Shown here piece by piece: positions 1-8,243 of a stretch of 64,000 nucleotides of DNA. Numbering within the stretch: the first letter of the stretch is position 1; every line of letters starts with the position of its first letter. The DNA lies in assembly GCF_004005495.1 (NCBI RefSeq), contig NZ_RZYA01000012.1, positions 62,001 to 126,000 on the forward strand, written 5' to 3'. The notes under the pieces are model-generated. The model did no database searches. It worked only from the letters and a program-made list of their open reading frames with translations, and was not told the DNA's origin. The translations under genes and the position numbers were made by a program. The DNA comes from Streptomyces antnestii. Lineage in GTDB: Bacteria; Actinomycetota; Actinomycetes; Streptomycetales; Streptomycetaceae.

Positions 1-1
1 G

Positions 2-553
2 CTCGCCCGGCTCGGACCGCGCCCCGGCGACCTGGTGTGGGACATCGGGGCGGGCTCCGGCTCGGTGGCCGTGGAGTGCGCCCGGTTCGGGGCGGCGGCC
101 GTGGCCGTGGAGAAGACCGTGGACGGCGTGGCCCGGATCCGGGAGAACGCCGCCGCGCACGGTGTCGACGTACGCGTCGTGCACGGCGCGGCACCGACGG
201 TCCTGTCCGATCTCGCGGACCCCGACGCGGTGTTCGTCGGCGGGGGCGGGCGTGAGCTGACCGCGATCGTGACGGCGTGCGCGCGGCGTGCGCGGCGCGC
301 GGTGGTGGTGGCTGTGGCGGCGGTGGACCGGGTGGGCGCGGTGCGGGACGCTCTGGGCGCGGCCGGGTTCGCCTGTGACGGGGTGCTCCTGCAGTCCTCC
401 CGCCTCGCCCCGCTGCCGGGCGACGTGTCGCGGCTCGCCGCGGCCAATCCGGTGTTCCTGGTGTGGGGCGAGCGGCCCGCATCCGCGAGCGCCGGCGCGC
501 CGGGCTTCCCTGAAATGTCTCGAACTTCCTTGGATGAAGGAGTAGTTGAGTGA
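2..553 (+). CDS. cobL: CobL precorrin methyltransferase, CbiT part, 5' truncated
   Basis: The frame is open from base 2 and stops at 551-553, so the N-terminal part lies outside the window. What remains (about 183 residues) is the CbiT-type domain of CobL, precorrin-6Y C5,15-methyltransferase, which methylates and decarboxylates a corrin precursor in aerobic B12 synthesis. A Rossmann SAM-binding motif I (DIGAGSGSVAVE) opens it and VFVGGGG follows, as in CbiT. The last 25 or so residues after VFLVWGE look like a non-conserved tail. The stop overlaps the next GTG start by 4 bases, which suggests translational coupling in a cob operon. The missing part would be expected to hold the CbiE domain, but this cannot be seen here. 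Confidence 0.85.
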   Translation, partial: LARLGPRPGDLVWDIGAGSGSVAVECARFGAAAVAVEKTVDGVARIRENAAAHGVDVRVVHGAAPTVLSDLADPDAVFVGGGGRELTAIVTACARRARRAVVVAVAAVDRVGAVRDALGAAGFACDGVLLQSSRLAPLPGDVSRLAAANPVFLVWGERPASASAGAPGFPEMSRTSLDEGVVE

Positions 554-2385
554 TCGGCCTGATTTCCGCCACGGCGGCCGGTGCCGCGGCCCGCGACCGG
601 CTCGCGTCGGCGTGGCCGTCGCGTACGCGGGTGTACGAGGGTTCCGTGGGGGACGCCGTGCGGCGCGCTTTCACGGAGTGCGAGCAGGTGGTGTGCTTCC
701 TGGCGACGGGCGCCGTGGTCCGGCTCGTCGCGCCGCTGCTGCGGGACAAGCACGTGGACCCGGGCGTGGTGTGCGTCGACGAGGCGGGGCGCTTCGCGGT
801 GTCGCTGCTCGGCGGCCACGAGGGCGGGGCGAATGCGCTCTCGCGCGAGGTGGCCGACGTGCTGGGCGCGGAGGCTGTGGTGACGACTGCCACGGACGCC
901 GTGGGTGTGGCGGGGTTGGACACGCTCGGGGTGCCGGTCGAGGGGGATGTCGCCGGGGTTACGCGGGCGGCTCTGGACGGTGAACCGGTCGCTCTGCACG
1001 CCGAGTTGGCGTATCCATTGCCTGCCTTGCCTCTCAACGTCACGCCACAGTCCATTCACCCGGCACCTGACGCTGTGCCCACCCTCCCCCAAGCTCTCGA
1101 CTCCGCTCGAGCAGGGGGGACCCCCATCGCCCCAGCGGAACCGCTGCCCACAGCAGGCGTCCGTATCACCGATCGGGTCGTCCAGCCCGCCGACCGCGAG
1201 GTCGTTCTGCGGCCGCCGTCCCTCGTCGTCGGTGTCGGGGCCAGCAAGGGCGCCCCCGTGGACGAGGTGCTCGGGCTCGTGCGGGACACCCTGCGCGACG
1301 CGGGGCTCTCGCCGCTGTGCGTGGCCCGGCTCGCGACCGTCGACGCCAAGGCCGGGGAGCCGGGCATCGTCGGGGCGGCCGAGGCGCTCGGCGTGCCCGT
1401 CGTGACGTACGACGCCGGGACGCTCGCCGCGGTCACCGTGCCCAACCCCTCCGACGCGCCGCTCGAAGCCGTCGGTACGCCGTCCGTGGCGGAGGCCGCC
1501 GCCCTGGCCGCCGGGGGTGAACTCCTCGTCCCCAAGCGGAAGTCGGTGCGCGCCGACGGGAAGCCGGCGATGGCGACGTGCGCGGTCGTGCGCAGCGCGC
1601 CGCGCGGCCGGCTCGCCGTCGTCGGGCTCGGCCCCGGCGCCCGTGACCTGGTGACGCCGCGCGCCCGCGACGAGCTGCGCGCCGCGTCCGTCCTCGTCGG
1701 CCTCGACCAGTACGTCGACCAGATCAGGGACCTGCTGCGGCCCGGCACCCGGATCCTGGAGTCCGGGCTCGGCGCCGAGGAGGAGCGGGCCCGCACCGCG
1801 GTCGCCGAGGCCCGCAAGGGGCAGGCCGTCGCGCTGATCGGCAGCGGGGACGCGGGCGTGTACGCGATGGCGTCGCCCGCGCTCGCCGAGGCGTCCGACG
1901 ACATCGACGTGGTCGGCGTACCGGGGGTGACGGCCGCGCTGGCCGCCGCCGCGATCCTGGGGGCGCCGCTCGGCCACGACCATGTGTCGATCAGCCTGTC
2001 CGACCTGCACACGCCGTGGGAGGTCATCGAGCGGCGGGTGCGCGCGGCGGCCGAGGCGGACATCGTGGTCACGTTCTACAACCCGCGCAGCCGGGGCCGC
2101 GACTGGCAGCTGCCGAAGGCGCTCGGCATCCTCGCCGGGCACCGCGAGCCCGGCACCCCGGTCGGCGTGGTGCGCAACGCGTCCCGCGCCGACGAGTCCC
2201 ACAGGCTGACCACGCTCGGCGAACTCGACCCGGCCTGGGTCGACATGATGACCGTCGTGACCGTCGGCAACACCGCCACCCGGCGCATCGCGGGCCGTAT
2301 GGTCACCCCGCGCGGCTACCGCTGGCAGCACCCCGTACCCGACACCACCGACCACACCGGCACCACCCCCAAGGAGTCCTCGTGA
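550..2385 (+). CDS. cobJ: CbiG-CobJ fusion: cobalt-precorrin-5A hydrolase / precorrin-3B C17-methyltransferase
   Basis: This 611-residue protein joins two corrin enzymes. Residues 1-150 match the CbiG N-terminal and middle regions (LLGGHEGGANAL), residues 222-345 the CbiG C-terminal domain (VVGVGASKGAP, LATVDAKAGEPG), and residues 355-595 a class III SAM methyltransferase (VVGLGPGARDLVTP, IGSGDAGVYAMA, TFYNPRSRGR) as in CobJ/CbiH, which contracts the ring by C17 methylation. CbiG-CobJ fusions are known in actinobacteria. The linker at about residues 150-220 is poorly conserved and AT-richer, and includes a dispersed Streptomyces palindrome translated in frame. The gene overlaps cobL (GTG start) and the following chelatase by 4 bases each, so it sits in the middle of the operon. 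Confidence 0.9.
   Translation: MIGLISATAAGAAARDRLASAWPSRTRVYEGSVGDAVRRAFTECEQVVCFLATGAVVRLVAPLLRDKHVDPGVVCVDEAGRFAVSLLGGHEGGANALSREVADVLGAEAVVTTATDAVGVAGLDTLGVPVEGDVAGVTRAALDGEPVALHAELAYPLPALPLNVTPQSIHPAPDAVPTLPQALDSARAGGTPIAPAEPLPTAGVRITDRVVQPADREVVLRPPSLVVGVGASKGAPVDEVLGLVRDTLRDAGLSPLCVARLATVDAKAGEPGIVGAAEALGVPVVTYDAGTLAAVTVPNPSDAPLEAVGTPSVAEAAALAAGGELLVPKRKSVRADGKPAMATCAVVRSAPRGRLAVVGLGPGARDLVTPRARDELRAASVLVGLDQYVDQIRDLLRPGTRILESGLGAEEERARTAVAEARKGQAVALIGSGDAGVYAMASPALAEASDDIDVVGVPGVTAALAAAAILGAPLGHDHVSISLSDLHTPWEVIERRVRAAAEADIVVTFYNPRSRGRDWQLPKALGILAGHREPGTPVGVVRNASRADESHRLTTLGELDPAWVDMMTVVTVGNTATRRIAGRMVTPRGYRWQHPVPDTTDHTGTTPKESS
1083..1129. repeat. Dispersed Streptomyces palindromic element inside cobJ
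   Basis: An imperfect palindrome with outer arms TCCCCC and GGGGGGA and inner arms GCTC and GAGC ends in ACCCCCAT. I recognise this motif as one common between genes in Streptomyces. Here it lies inside the CbiG-CobJ coding sequence and is read through in frame, encoding roughly residues 178-193 of the linker. Confidence 0.6.
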
Positions 2386-3311
2386 CCACCCCTCCCGCAC
2401 TGCTCATCGCCGGCCACGGCACCCGCGACGAGGCCGGTGCCGAAGCCTTCCGCGCCTTCGTCGAGGAGCTCGGCCGCCGCCGTCCCGACCTGCCCGTGGC
2501 GGGCGGCTTCATCGAGCTGTCCCCGCCGCCGCTGACGGAGGCGGTCGGCGAGCTCGTCCAGCGGGGCGTGCGCCGGTTCGCCGCCGTGCCGCTGATGCTC
2601 GTGTCCGCGGGGCACGCCAAGGGCGACATCCCGGCGGCCCTTGCCCGCGAGAAGGAGCGGCACCCGGGGATCTCCTACACGTACGGGCGTCCCCTCGGCC
2701 CGCACCCGTCGCTGCTCACCGTCCTGGAGCGGCGTCTCGACGAGGCGCTGGGCGGCGGTGCCCGCACGCCCGAGGACCGGGCCGATGTGACCGTCCTGCT
2801 CGTGGGACGCGGTTCGACGGACCCGGACGCCAACGCCGAGGTGCACAAGGCGGCGCGGCTGCTGTGGGAGGGCCGCGGTTACGCGGGCGTGGAGACGGCG
2901 TTCGTGTCGCTGGCCGCACCGGACGTGCCGTCGGGACTCGACCGGTGTGTGAAGCTCGGCGCTCGGCGCATCGTCGTCCTGCCGTACTTCCTGTTCACGG
3001 GCATCCTGCCGGACCGCGTACGGCAGCAGACGGAGGGCTGGGCGGCGGCGAACCCGGACGTCGAGGTGCTCTCCGCCGACGTGATCGGCCCGGAGCCGGA
3101 GCTGCTCGACCTGGTCATGGAGCGGTACGAGGAGGCCGTGCGCGGTGACCTGCGGATGAACTGCGACACCTGCGTGTACCGGATCGCGCTGCCGGGCTTC
3201 GAGGACAAGGTGGGCCTGCCGCAGCAGCCACACTTCCACCCGGACGACGACGGCGACCACCACCACGGTCACGGCCACTCGCACGGGCACTCTCACTCGC
3301 ATGCGCACTGA
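2382..3311 (+). CDS. cbiX: CbiX-type sirohydrochlorin/cobalt chelatase with His-rich tail
   Basis: The 309-residue protein has two chelatase half-domains: residues 1-125 with LLIAGHGTRDEAG, and residues 140-260 with VLLVGRGSTDPDAN and VVLPYFLFTGILPDR. This is the layout of long CbiX, which inserts cobalt (or another divalent metal) into sirohydrochlorin or a related tetrapyrrole. The C-terminus has a MNCDTCVYR motif and a metal-binding tail ending HGHGHSHGHSHSHAH, which could store or buffer the metal. The GTG at 2382 overlaps the cobJ stop by 4 bases and follows AAGGAG. Longer in-frame extensions upstream only run antisense-like through cobJ. The His tail codons overlap the start of cobC by 11 bases. 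Confidence 0.88.
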   Translation: MTTPPALLIAGHGTRDEAGAEAFRAFVEELGRRRPDLPVAGGFIELSPPPLTEAVGELVQRGVRRFAAVPLMLVSAGHAKGDIPAALAREKERHPGISYTYGRPLGPHPSLLTVLERRLDEALGGGARTPEDRADVTVLLVGRGSTDPDANAEVHKAARLLWEGRGYAGVETAFVSLAAPDVPSGLDRCVKLGARRIVVLPYFLFTGILPDRVRQQTEGWAAANPDVEVLSADVIGPEPELLDLVMERYEEAVRGDLRMNCDTCVYRIALPGFEDKVGLPQQPHFHPDDDGDHHHGHGHSHGHSHSHAH

Positions 3312-4359
3312 CGACGGTCACGATCTGCGTCACCACGGGGACGCGGAGGTCCGCGGCACGGGGGCCGCTCTCATCGACCTCGCGGTGAACGTCCGCGCGG
3401 ACACGCCGCCGGTGTGGCTGCGCGAGCACATCGCGGGGTCGCTCGCCGGGCTCGCCGCGTATCCGGACGGACGGGCGGCCCGCGAGGCGGTGGCCCGCCG
3501 GCACGGGCTTCCCGCCGAGCGGGTGCTGCTCACGGCGGGGGCGGCGGAGGCGTTCGTGCTCCTGGCGCGCGCCCTGAAGGTCCGTCACCCCGTGGTCGTG
3601 CACCCGCAGTTCACGGAGCCGGAGGCGGCGCTGCGGGACGCGGGGCATGCGGTGGAGCGGGTGCTGCTGCGCGCGGAGGACGGCTTCCGGCTCGACCCGG
3701 CGGCCGTGCCCGAGGACGCGGACCTGGCGGTGATCGGCAATCCGACGAACCCGACGTCGGTCCTGCATCCGACGGCTCTCATCACCCAACTCGCCCGGCC
3801 CGGGCGGGTGTTGGTGGTGGACGAGGCGTTCATGGACGCGGTCCCCGGTGAACGGGAGGCCCTGGCGGGGCGTACCGATGTGCCGGGGCTCGTGGTGCTG
3901 CGCAGCCTGACGAAGACGTGGGGCCTTGCGGGTCTGCGGATCGGCTATGTGCTGGCGGAGCCGGACACCGTCGCGGAGCTGGAGCGGGCCCAGCCGTTGT
4001 GGCCGGTGTCCACGCCGGCGCTGGCCGCGGCCGAGGCGTGTGTGTCGCCGCGCGCTCTCGCGGAGGCGTCGCACGCGGCGCACCGGATCGCGGCCGACCG
4101 GGCCCATCTGGTCGCGGGCCTCGCGGAGTTCGAGGCGGAGGGCGTGTCGGTGGCGTGTCCGGCGGAGGGTCCGTTCGTGCTGATGCGGGCCCCTGGTGCG
4201 GCGGCGCTGCGGGAGCGGCTGCGGGAGCGGGGGTTCGCGGTGCGGCGCGGCGACACGTTCCCGGGCCTGGGCGCCGACTGGCTGCGTCTCGCCGTGCGGG
4301 ACAGGGCGACGACGGGCAGGTTCCTGCAAGCCCTCGACCAGGCGCTGACGAGCGCCTGA
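3301..4359 (+). CDS. cobC: CobC-like PLP-dependent aminotransferase (Rv2231c type)
   Basis: A 352-residue fold-type I PLP enzyme of the CobC/threonine-phosphate decarboxylase-like family. It is thought to supply the aminopropanol arm of cobalamin or its precursor. The PLP lysine is in SLTKTWGLAGLRIGY at about residue 205. NPTNPTS, which binds the cofactor in this family, is at about residue 143, and VVDEAFMD supplies the pyridine-nitrogen aspartate. The ATG at 3301 lies inside the last codons of the upstream chelatase (11-base overlap), so coupled translation is likely. The last 12 codons and the stop are duplicated just downstream. Histidinol-phosphate aminotransferase is the main alternative; the cob context argues against it. 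Confidence 0.82.
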   Translation: MRTDDGHDLRHHGDAEVRGTGAALIDLAVNVRADTPPVWLREHIAGSLAGLAAYPDGRAAREAVARRHGLPAERVLLTAGAAEAFVLLARALKVRHPVVVHPQFTEPEAALRDAGHAVERVLLRAEDGFRLDPAAVPEDADLAVIGNPTNPTSVLHPTALITQLARPGRVLVVDEAFMDAVPGEREALAGRTDVPGLVVLRSLTKTWGLAGLRIGYVLAEPDTVAELERAQPLWPVSTPALAAAEACVSPRALAEASHAAHRIAADRAHLVAGLAEFEAEGVSVACPAEGPFVLMRAPGAAALRERLRERGFAVRRGDTFPGLGADWLRLAVRDRATTGRFLQALDQALTSA

Positions 4360-4544
4360 CGGACGCGTGCGGGCGGGCGGGAGTCCCCCCTTGCTCCCGC
4401 CCACCGCTCCCCTCCCTTACAGGCCGGTCAGTCCCTGCAAGCCCTCGACCAGGCGCCGACGAGCGCCTGACCGACGCGTGCGGGTGGGCGGGAGTCCCCC
4501 TGCTTCCGCCCACCCGCTCCCCTCCTTACGGGCCGGGTCGGTCA
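4323..4544. repeat. 111-bp imperfect tandem duplication at the cobC 3' end
   Basis: Two head-to-tail copies begin with CCTGCAAGCCCTCGACCAGG at 4323 and 4434, a period of 111 bases. The first copy holds the last 12 codons and stop of cobC. The second is a non-coding echo, again with the in-phase TGA, and it ends at the stop codon of the convergent LAETG-protein gene at 4542-4544. Both copies hold CT-rich runs and a GGGAGTCCCC element. Copies differ by scattered substitutions and short indels, so the event is not very recent. Confidence 0.85.
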
Positions 4545-5489
4545 GGCCCGCCCGCGCCGCGCGAACGCGACGCCTCCTGCGCCGGCGACCAGCAGGACGA
4601 TGGCGCCGCCCGCGATGTACGGCGTCATCGCGTTCCCCCCGGTCTCCGCCAGATCCGCCTTCGCGGCGGGCTTCGCCGCAGGCTTGGCGATCGGCTCGGC
4701 GGCGGCCCCGCCCTGCGGCTTCACGTCGTCGGCCGGCTTGGCCGGCGGCTTCGACGCGGGCGCCGAGAGGGGCGTCTCACAGGTCGCGCCCGCCAGGGTC
4801 ACCGTGCCCTCCACCTCCGCCACGTTCAGCTTGAGCGGGTTGACGGACACCTTCAGTTCGAGCGCGGTGGCGGCCGCCGTACGGGACGTGGTGTGTGTCT
4901 TCGACAGGTCGAGCCGGACCTCGCCCACGCCCGGGACCCTGACCTCGGTGGTGCCACCGGCGGACAGGGTCACCTTCTTGCCGAGGACCGTGACACCGCC
5001 CAGGACGTTCGACTCGGCGACAGGCCGCTTGCCCGCCTCGCAGACCGCCTTCGACGTGACCTGCCCGACCTCGATGAGGGAGAGCAGCGGCAGGCCGGGG
5101 ACGTGCACCCTGGCGTGGGCGAGGTTGCTGTAGCCCTCGGCCCTGTGGTCGTCGGCGGTGGCCCGGGCGGTGGCCACGTCGGCCCGCAGGACGCTGAAGG
5201 GCTGTCCGCCGTCGACGCCGTCCAGCTTGACGGTGAGCGCGGTCTTCTCGGCGCTCGCGGGGGCCTGGACCTCGTTGAGCGTGGCCGTGAGCGGGACGTT
5301 CACGGTCTTGTTGAGCAGCGAGACGTCCAGGCCTGCGCGCAGGACGACCGCGCTCGACCTGCCTTCATGGCCGCCCGTCGCGTGTGCGGTGCCCGCGGTG
5401 GCGAGCAGGGCCGGGCCGACGGCCAGGGCCGTGGCGGCGGCCGACGCCGCGAGACGGCGTGCGGGCGTGCGGAAGGTGGTGCTGGGCAT
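4542..5489 (-). CDS. SCO1860-family LAETG-anchored secreted surface protein
   Basis: A 315-residue exported protein. Residues 1-37 are a signal peptide (basic start, hydrophobic core, TAHA cleavage region). The mature part is repetitive and beta-rich. A Pro/Ala/Lys linker (KPPAKPADDVKP, KPAAKPAAK) leads to a sortase signal LAETGG, a hydrophobic helix and the basic tail ARRGRA. The protein is therefore predicted to be cleaved by a class E sortase and covalently tied to the cell wall. I recall the family as SCO1860-like; its function is unknown. ATG at 5489 is preferred because the signal peptide begins there. Upstream in-frame codons add 47 residues that look non-coding. It ends convergently against cobC through the tandem duplication. 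Confidence 0.85.
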   Translation of the reverse strand: MPSTTFRTPARRLAASAAATALAVGPALLATAGTAHATGGHEGRSSAVVLRAGLDVSLLNKTVNVPLTATLNEVQAPASAEKTALTVKLDGVDGGQPFSVLRADVATARATADDHRAEGYSNLAHARVHVPGLPLLSLIEVGQVTSKAVCEAGKRPVAESNVLGGVTVLGKKVTLSAGGTTEVRVPGVGEVRLDLSKTHTTSRTAAATALELKVSVNPLKLNVAEVEGTVTLAGATCETPLSAPASKPPAKPADDVKPQGGAAAEPIAKPAAKPAAKADLAETGGNAMTPYIAGGAIVLLVAGAGGVAFARRGRA

Positions 5490-5844
5490 GCTGGTGGGAC
5501 CCCCACATGAGAGATGGAGCCGTCGGCCCTGCCCCGCCATGGGGGACATCGCCGGGCGTGCGCGGACGGCCTCGACGCAGGAATCTTTACGCACTGAGAG
5601 TGAACGGTCAGCAAGCTGACGGGAGTTCACTCCAAAGTGAGGTTTCCGAGCTTGTCTTCGATTCTTTGGGCTCGGTTGTTCCCTCTCGCCCCTCTGCTAC
5701 GCCTCTGCTGCCTCTCTGTTGCCACCCGGTCCGCCGGTGCGCGTCGAACGCACCGGCGGCCGCGCGGGCGCACACGAGTGGTGTGCAACGAGCGGGCGGG
5801 CCGCGGCGTCACGTTCCGTCAACCCGCGTCCGCCCGCGGCCTGT
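5490..5844. other. 355-bp non-coding stretch with nested palindrome
   Basis: This lies between the start of the LAETG-protein gene and the 3' end of the amidohydrolase gene, both on the minus strand. It is AT-richer than its surroundings around 5580-5720. It holds the promoter side of the LAETG gene and a nested inverted repeat at 5599-5631. I see no gene, tRNA or riboswitch in it. Confidence 0.5.
5599..5631. promoter_or_regulatory. Nested inverted repeat upstream of the LAETG-protein gene
   Basis: Outer arms AGTGAAC (5599-5605) and GTTCACT (5625-5631) enclose inner arms GTCAGC (5607-5612) and GCTGAC (5615-5620). Both pairs are exact. The element is about 110 bases upstream of the minus-strand start at 5489. 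It may be a regulator site or the terminator of the amidohydrolase transcript; there is no T run, so an operator is slightly favoured. Confidence 0.45.
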
Positions 5845-6939
5845 TCAGCCCACCACGCGTCCCCGCAGCACGATCCGCCGGGGTGCCGCGAGCACGCGTA
5901 CGTCGGCGCGGGGGTCGCTCTCGTACACCACCAGGTCGGCCGGGGCGCCCTCCTCGAGGCCGGGGCGGCCGAGCCAGGCGCGGGCGCCCCACGCCGTCGC
6001 GGAGAGCGCGTCCACGGCGGAGAGGCCGGCCTTGCGCAGTTCGGCGACCTCACCCGCCACCAGGCCGTGCGCGAGCGATCCGCCGGCGTCCGTGCCGACG
6101 TAGACCGGCACCCCGGCGTCGTACGCCGCCCGCACGGTGTCGTAGCGGCGCTCGTACAGCCGGTTCAGATGGGCGGACCAGCGGGGGAACTTGGTCTCGC
6201 CGGCCGCCGCGATCTGCGGGAACGTGGCGATGTTGACGAGGGTCGGGACGATCGCGACGCCGCGCTCGGCGAACAGCGGGATGGTGTCCTCGGTGAGACC
6301 CGTCGCGTGCTCGATGCAGTCGATGCCCGCCTCCACGAGGTCGCGCAGCGAGTCCTCGGCGAAGCAGTGGGCGGTGACGCGGGCGCCGAGGCGGTGTGCC
6401 TCGGCGATGGCGGCCTCGACCTCCTCGCGGGGCCAGCACGCGGTGAGGTCGCCCGCGTCCCGGTCGATCCAGTCGCCGACCAGCTTCACCCAGCCGTCGC
6501 CGCGCTTCGCCTCCCGGGCCACGTACGCGACGAGCTCGGGCGGCTCGATCTCGTGGGCGTAGTTGCGGATGTAGCGGCGGGTGCGGGCGATGTGCTGGCC
6601 GGCCCTGATGATCCTGGGCAGGTCCTCGCGGTCGTCGATCCAGCGGGTGTCGGACGGGGAGCCCGCGTCGCGGATCAGGAGGGTGCCGGCCTCGCGGTCC
6701 GTGAGGGCCTGTTTCTCGGCGACGTCGGCGGGCACCGGGCCGTGGGTGTCCAGGCCGACGTGGCAGTGCGCGTCGACGAGCCCCGGCATGGCCCACCCGT
6801 CGACGGTGGTGATGTCGAGGCCGGGCCCGGCAGGGCGGTCGTACGTCACCCGCCCGCCCACGACCCACAGCTCGTCCCTGACGTCGTCGGGCCCGACGAG
6901 GACCCGCCCCTTCACGTGCAGCACCGTGCGCTCACTCAT
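5845..6939 (-). CDS. Amidohydrolase-superfamily protein
   Basis: The 364-residue protein is a metal-dependent amidohydrolase. It has the HxH motif in VDAHCHVGLDTH near residue 58, a histidine in TAHCFAEDS at about 193, EHATG at about 213, and the catalytic aspartate in GTDAGGSLAHG near residue 283, followed by a C-terminal ADLVVYESDP beta-sandwich strand. This is the imidazolonepropionase/prolidase-like branch (subtype III). The substrate cannot be read from sequence. ATG at 6939 has no Shine-Dalgarno sequence. A TAGGCT -10 element ends 6 bases before it, so the mRNA may be leaderless. The gene diverges from a PLP enzyme that starts 110 bases away, which may share its pathway or control. Confidence 0.85.
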   Translation of the reverse strand: MSERTVLHVKGRVLVGPDDVRDELWVVGGRVTYDRPAGPGLDITTVDGWAMPGLVDAHCHVGLDTHGPVPADVAEKQALTDREAGTLLIRDAGSPSDTRWIDDREDLPRIIRAGQHIARTRRYIRNYAHEIEPPELVAYVAREAKRGDGWVKLVGDWIDRDAGDLTACWPREEVEAAIAEAHRLGARVTAHCFAEDSLRDLVEAGIDCIEHATGLTEDTIPLFAERGVAIVPTLVNIATFPQIAAAGETKFPRWSAHLNRLYERRYDTVRAAYDAGVPVYVGTDAGGSLAHGLVAGEVAELRKAGLSAVDALSATAWGARAWLGRPGLEEGAPADLVVYESDPRADVRVLAAPRRIVLRGRVVG

Positions 6940-6951
6940 GTCCGAAGCCTA
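6939..6951 (-). promoter_or_regulatory. Possible leaderless promoter (-10) of the amidohydrolase gene
   Basis: On the minus strand TAGGCT (6951-6946) is followed by six bases and the ATG at 6939. No AGGAGG-like sequence precedes the ATG. No convincing -35 hexamer is seen. Confidence 0.35.
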
Positions 6952-7049
6952 TGAGGCCGGTGGGTACGCTCGGAACGGCAGCCCGCCGTACGAACTCGTG
7001 AACGAAGATCACGGGCGACGTGAGCCCAGAGAGCGAAGAGAGCGCGAAC

Positions 7050-8168
7050 GTGACCCACCCTTTCCTTGACCTGGCCCCCCTGAGCGCCGACCACTTCGCC
7101 TCCGTCGAGCGGCGCGTGGCCGGGCTCATGGACACCTCGCAGGACGTCGTGATCATGCAGGGCGAGGCGCTGCTGCCCCTCGAGGGCGCGATCCGCGGCA
7201 CCGCGCGCCCGGGCACCGTGGCCCTGAACATCGTCACGGGCCCCTACGGCCAGACCTTCGGCGACTGGCTGCGTGACTGCGGCGCGACCGTGCACGACCT
7301 GGCGGTGCCGTTCCACACCGCGGTGCCGGCCGCCCAGGTGCGTGAGGCGTTCGCCGAGCACCCGGACATCGACTTCGTCTCGCTCGTGCACGCGGAGGCC
7401 GCGACGGGCAACACCAACCCGGTGGCCGAGATCGGCGAGGTGGTGCGCGAGCACGGCGCGCTCTTCTACCTGGACGCGGTGGCGTCGATCGCCGCCGAGC
7501 CGGTCCTCCCCGACGCGTGGGGCGTGGACCTGTGCGTGATCGGCGCGCAGAAGGCCATGGGCGGTCCGGCGGGCGTGTCCGCGGTCTCCGTCAGCGCGCG
7601 GGCGTGGGAGCGGATGGAGGCCAACCCGCAGGCGCCGCGCCACTCGTATCTGTCGCTGCTCGACTGGAAGCACCGCTGGATCGACGGCGGGCGCAAGGCG
7701 CTGCTGCACGCGCCGGCGCAGCTGGAGATGCTGGCCCTGGAGGCGTGCGTCGAGCGCATCGAGACGGAGGGCCTGGCCGCGCTGACGGCCCGTCACGCCC
7801 ACGCGGCGGCGGCCACCCGGGCCGGTGCGCTGGCGCTCGGCGGCGGCATCGAGCCGTACGTGTACGAGGCGCGGGACGCGGCGCCGGTGGCCACGACGCT
7901 GCGCGCCCCGGCGGGCGTCGACGCCTCCGAGCTGGTCGCGCGGGCGCTCGCGGTGGACCCGGCCCTGCCGCTGGTGGCCGGGGGCGGCGCGCTCGCCAAG
8001 GAGATGATCCGCGTCAACCACTACGGCCCGCAGGCCACCCGGGGTGTCGTGCAGTCGTCGCTCGCGGCGCTCGGCGGTGCGCTTGCGGAGCTGGACGGGG
8101 CGGCCGGGGCCGGTGCGCCGGTGGACCTGGAGGGGGCCCGCCGGGCCGTCACGGCGGCCTGGGCGTAA
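7050..8168 (+). CDS. Class-V aminotransferase-fold PLP enzyme
   Basis: About 372 residues from the GTG at 7050 (VTHPFLDLAPL). The fold is the alanine-glyoxylate/serine aminotransferase type: GEALLPLEGAI near the start, VHAEAATGNTNPV at about residue 118, FYLDAVASIAAEP for the cofactor aspartate, and the PLP lysine in IGAQKAMGGPAG. A GTG at 7020 would add 10 weakly plausible residues. I chose 7050 because the conserved N-terminus starts there and GAAGAGAG lies just upstream. The reaction is not identifiable; a decarboxylase or lyase role is as possible as transamination. It is divergent from the amidohydrolase gene and ends before a very strong terminator. Confidence 0.8.
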   Translation: MTHPFLDLAPLSADHFASVERRVAGLMDTSQDVVIMQGEALLPLEGAIRGTARPGTVALNIVTGPYGQTFGDWLRDCGATVHDLAVPFHTAVPAAQVREAFAEHPDIDFVSLVHAEAATGNTNPVAEIGEVVREHGALFYLDAVASIAAEPVLPDAWGVDLCVIGAQKAMGGPAGVSAVSVSARAWERMEANPQAPRHSYLSLLDWKHRWIDGGRKALLHAPAQLEMLALEACVERIETEGLAALTARHAHAAAATRAGALALGGGIEPYVYEARDAAPVATTLRAPAGVDASELVARALAVDPALPLVAGGGALAKEMIRVNHYGPQATRGVVQSSLAALGGALAELDGAAGAGAPVDLEGARRAVTAAWA

Positions 8169-8201
8169 ACACCCCGTAGACCCTTCGCCCCTCGCCTTCA
8201 C

Positions 8202-8243
8202 AAAAGGAGGTGCCGCCCCTTCAATGGGGCGGCACCTCCTTTT
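8202..8243. terminator. Strong intrinsic terminator after the PLP enzyme gene
   Basis: A perfect 18-bp stem (8202-8219 with 8226-8243) and a 6-base loop TTCAAT. The stem starts AAAAGGAGG and ends CCTCCTTTT, so it carries a T run on both strands and could work in both directions. It insulates ectA from upstream reading. Confidence 0.85.

Noticed and set aside
5490..5844. tRNA or riboswitch in the AT-richer gap
   Set aside because: No cloverleaf, no T-loop GTTCGAA, and no cobalamin or other riboswitch consensus could be seen.
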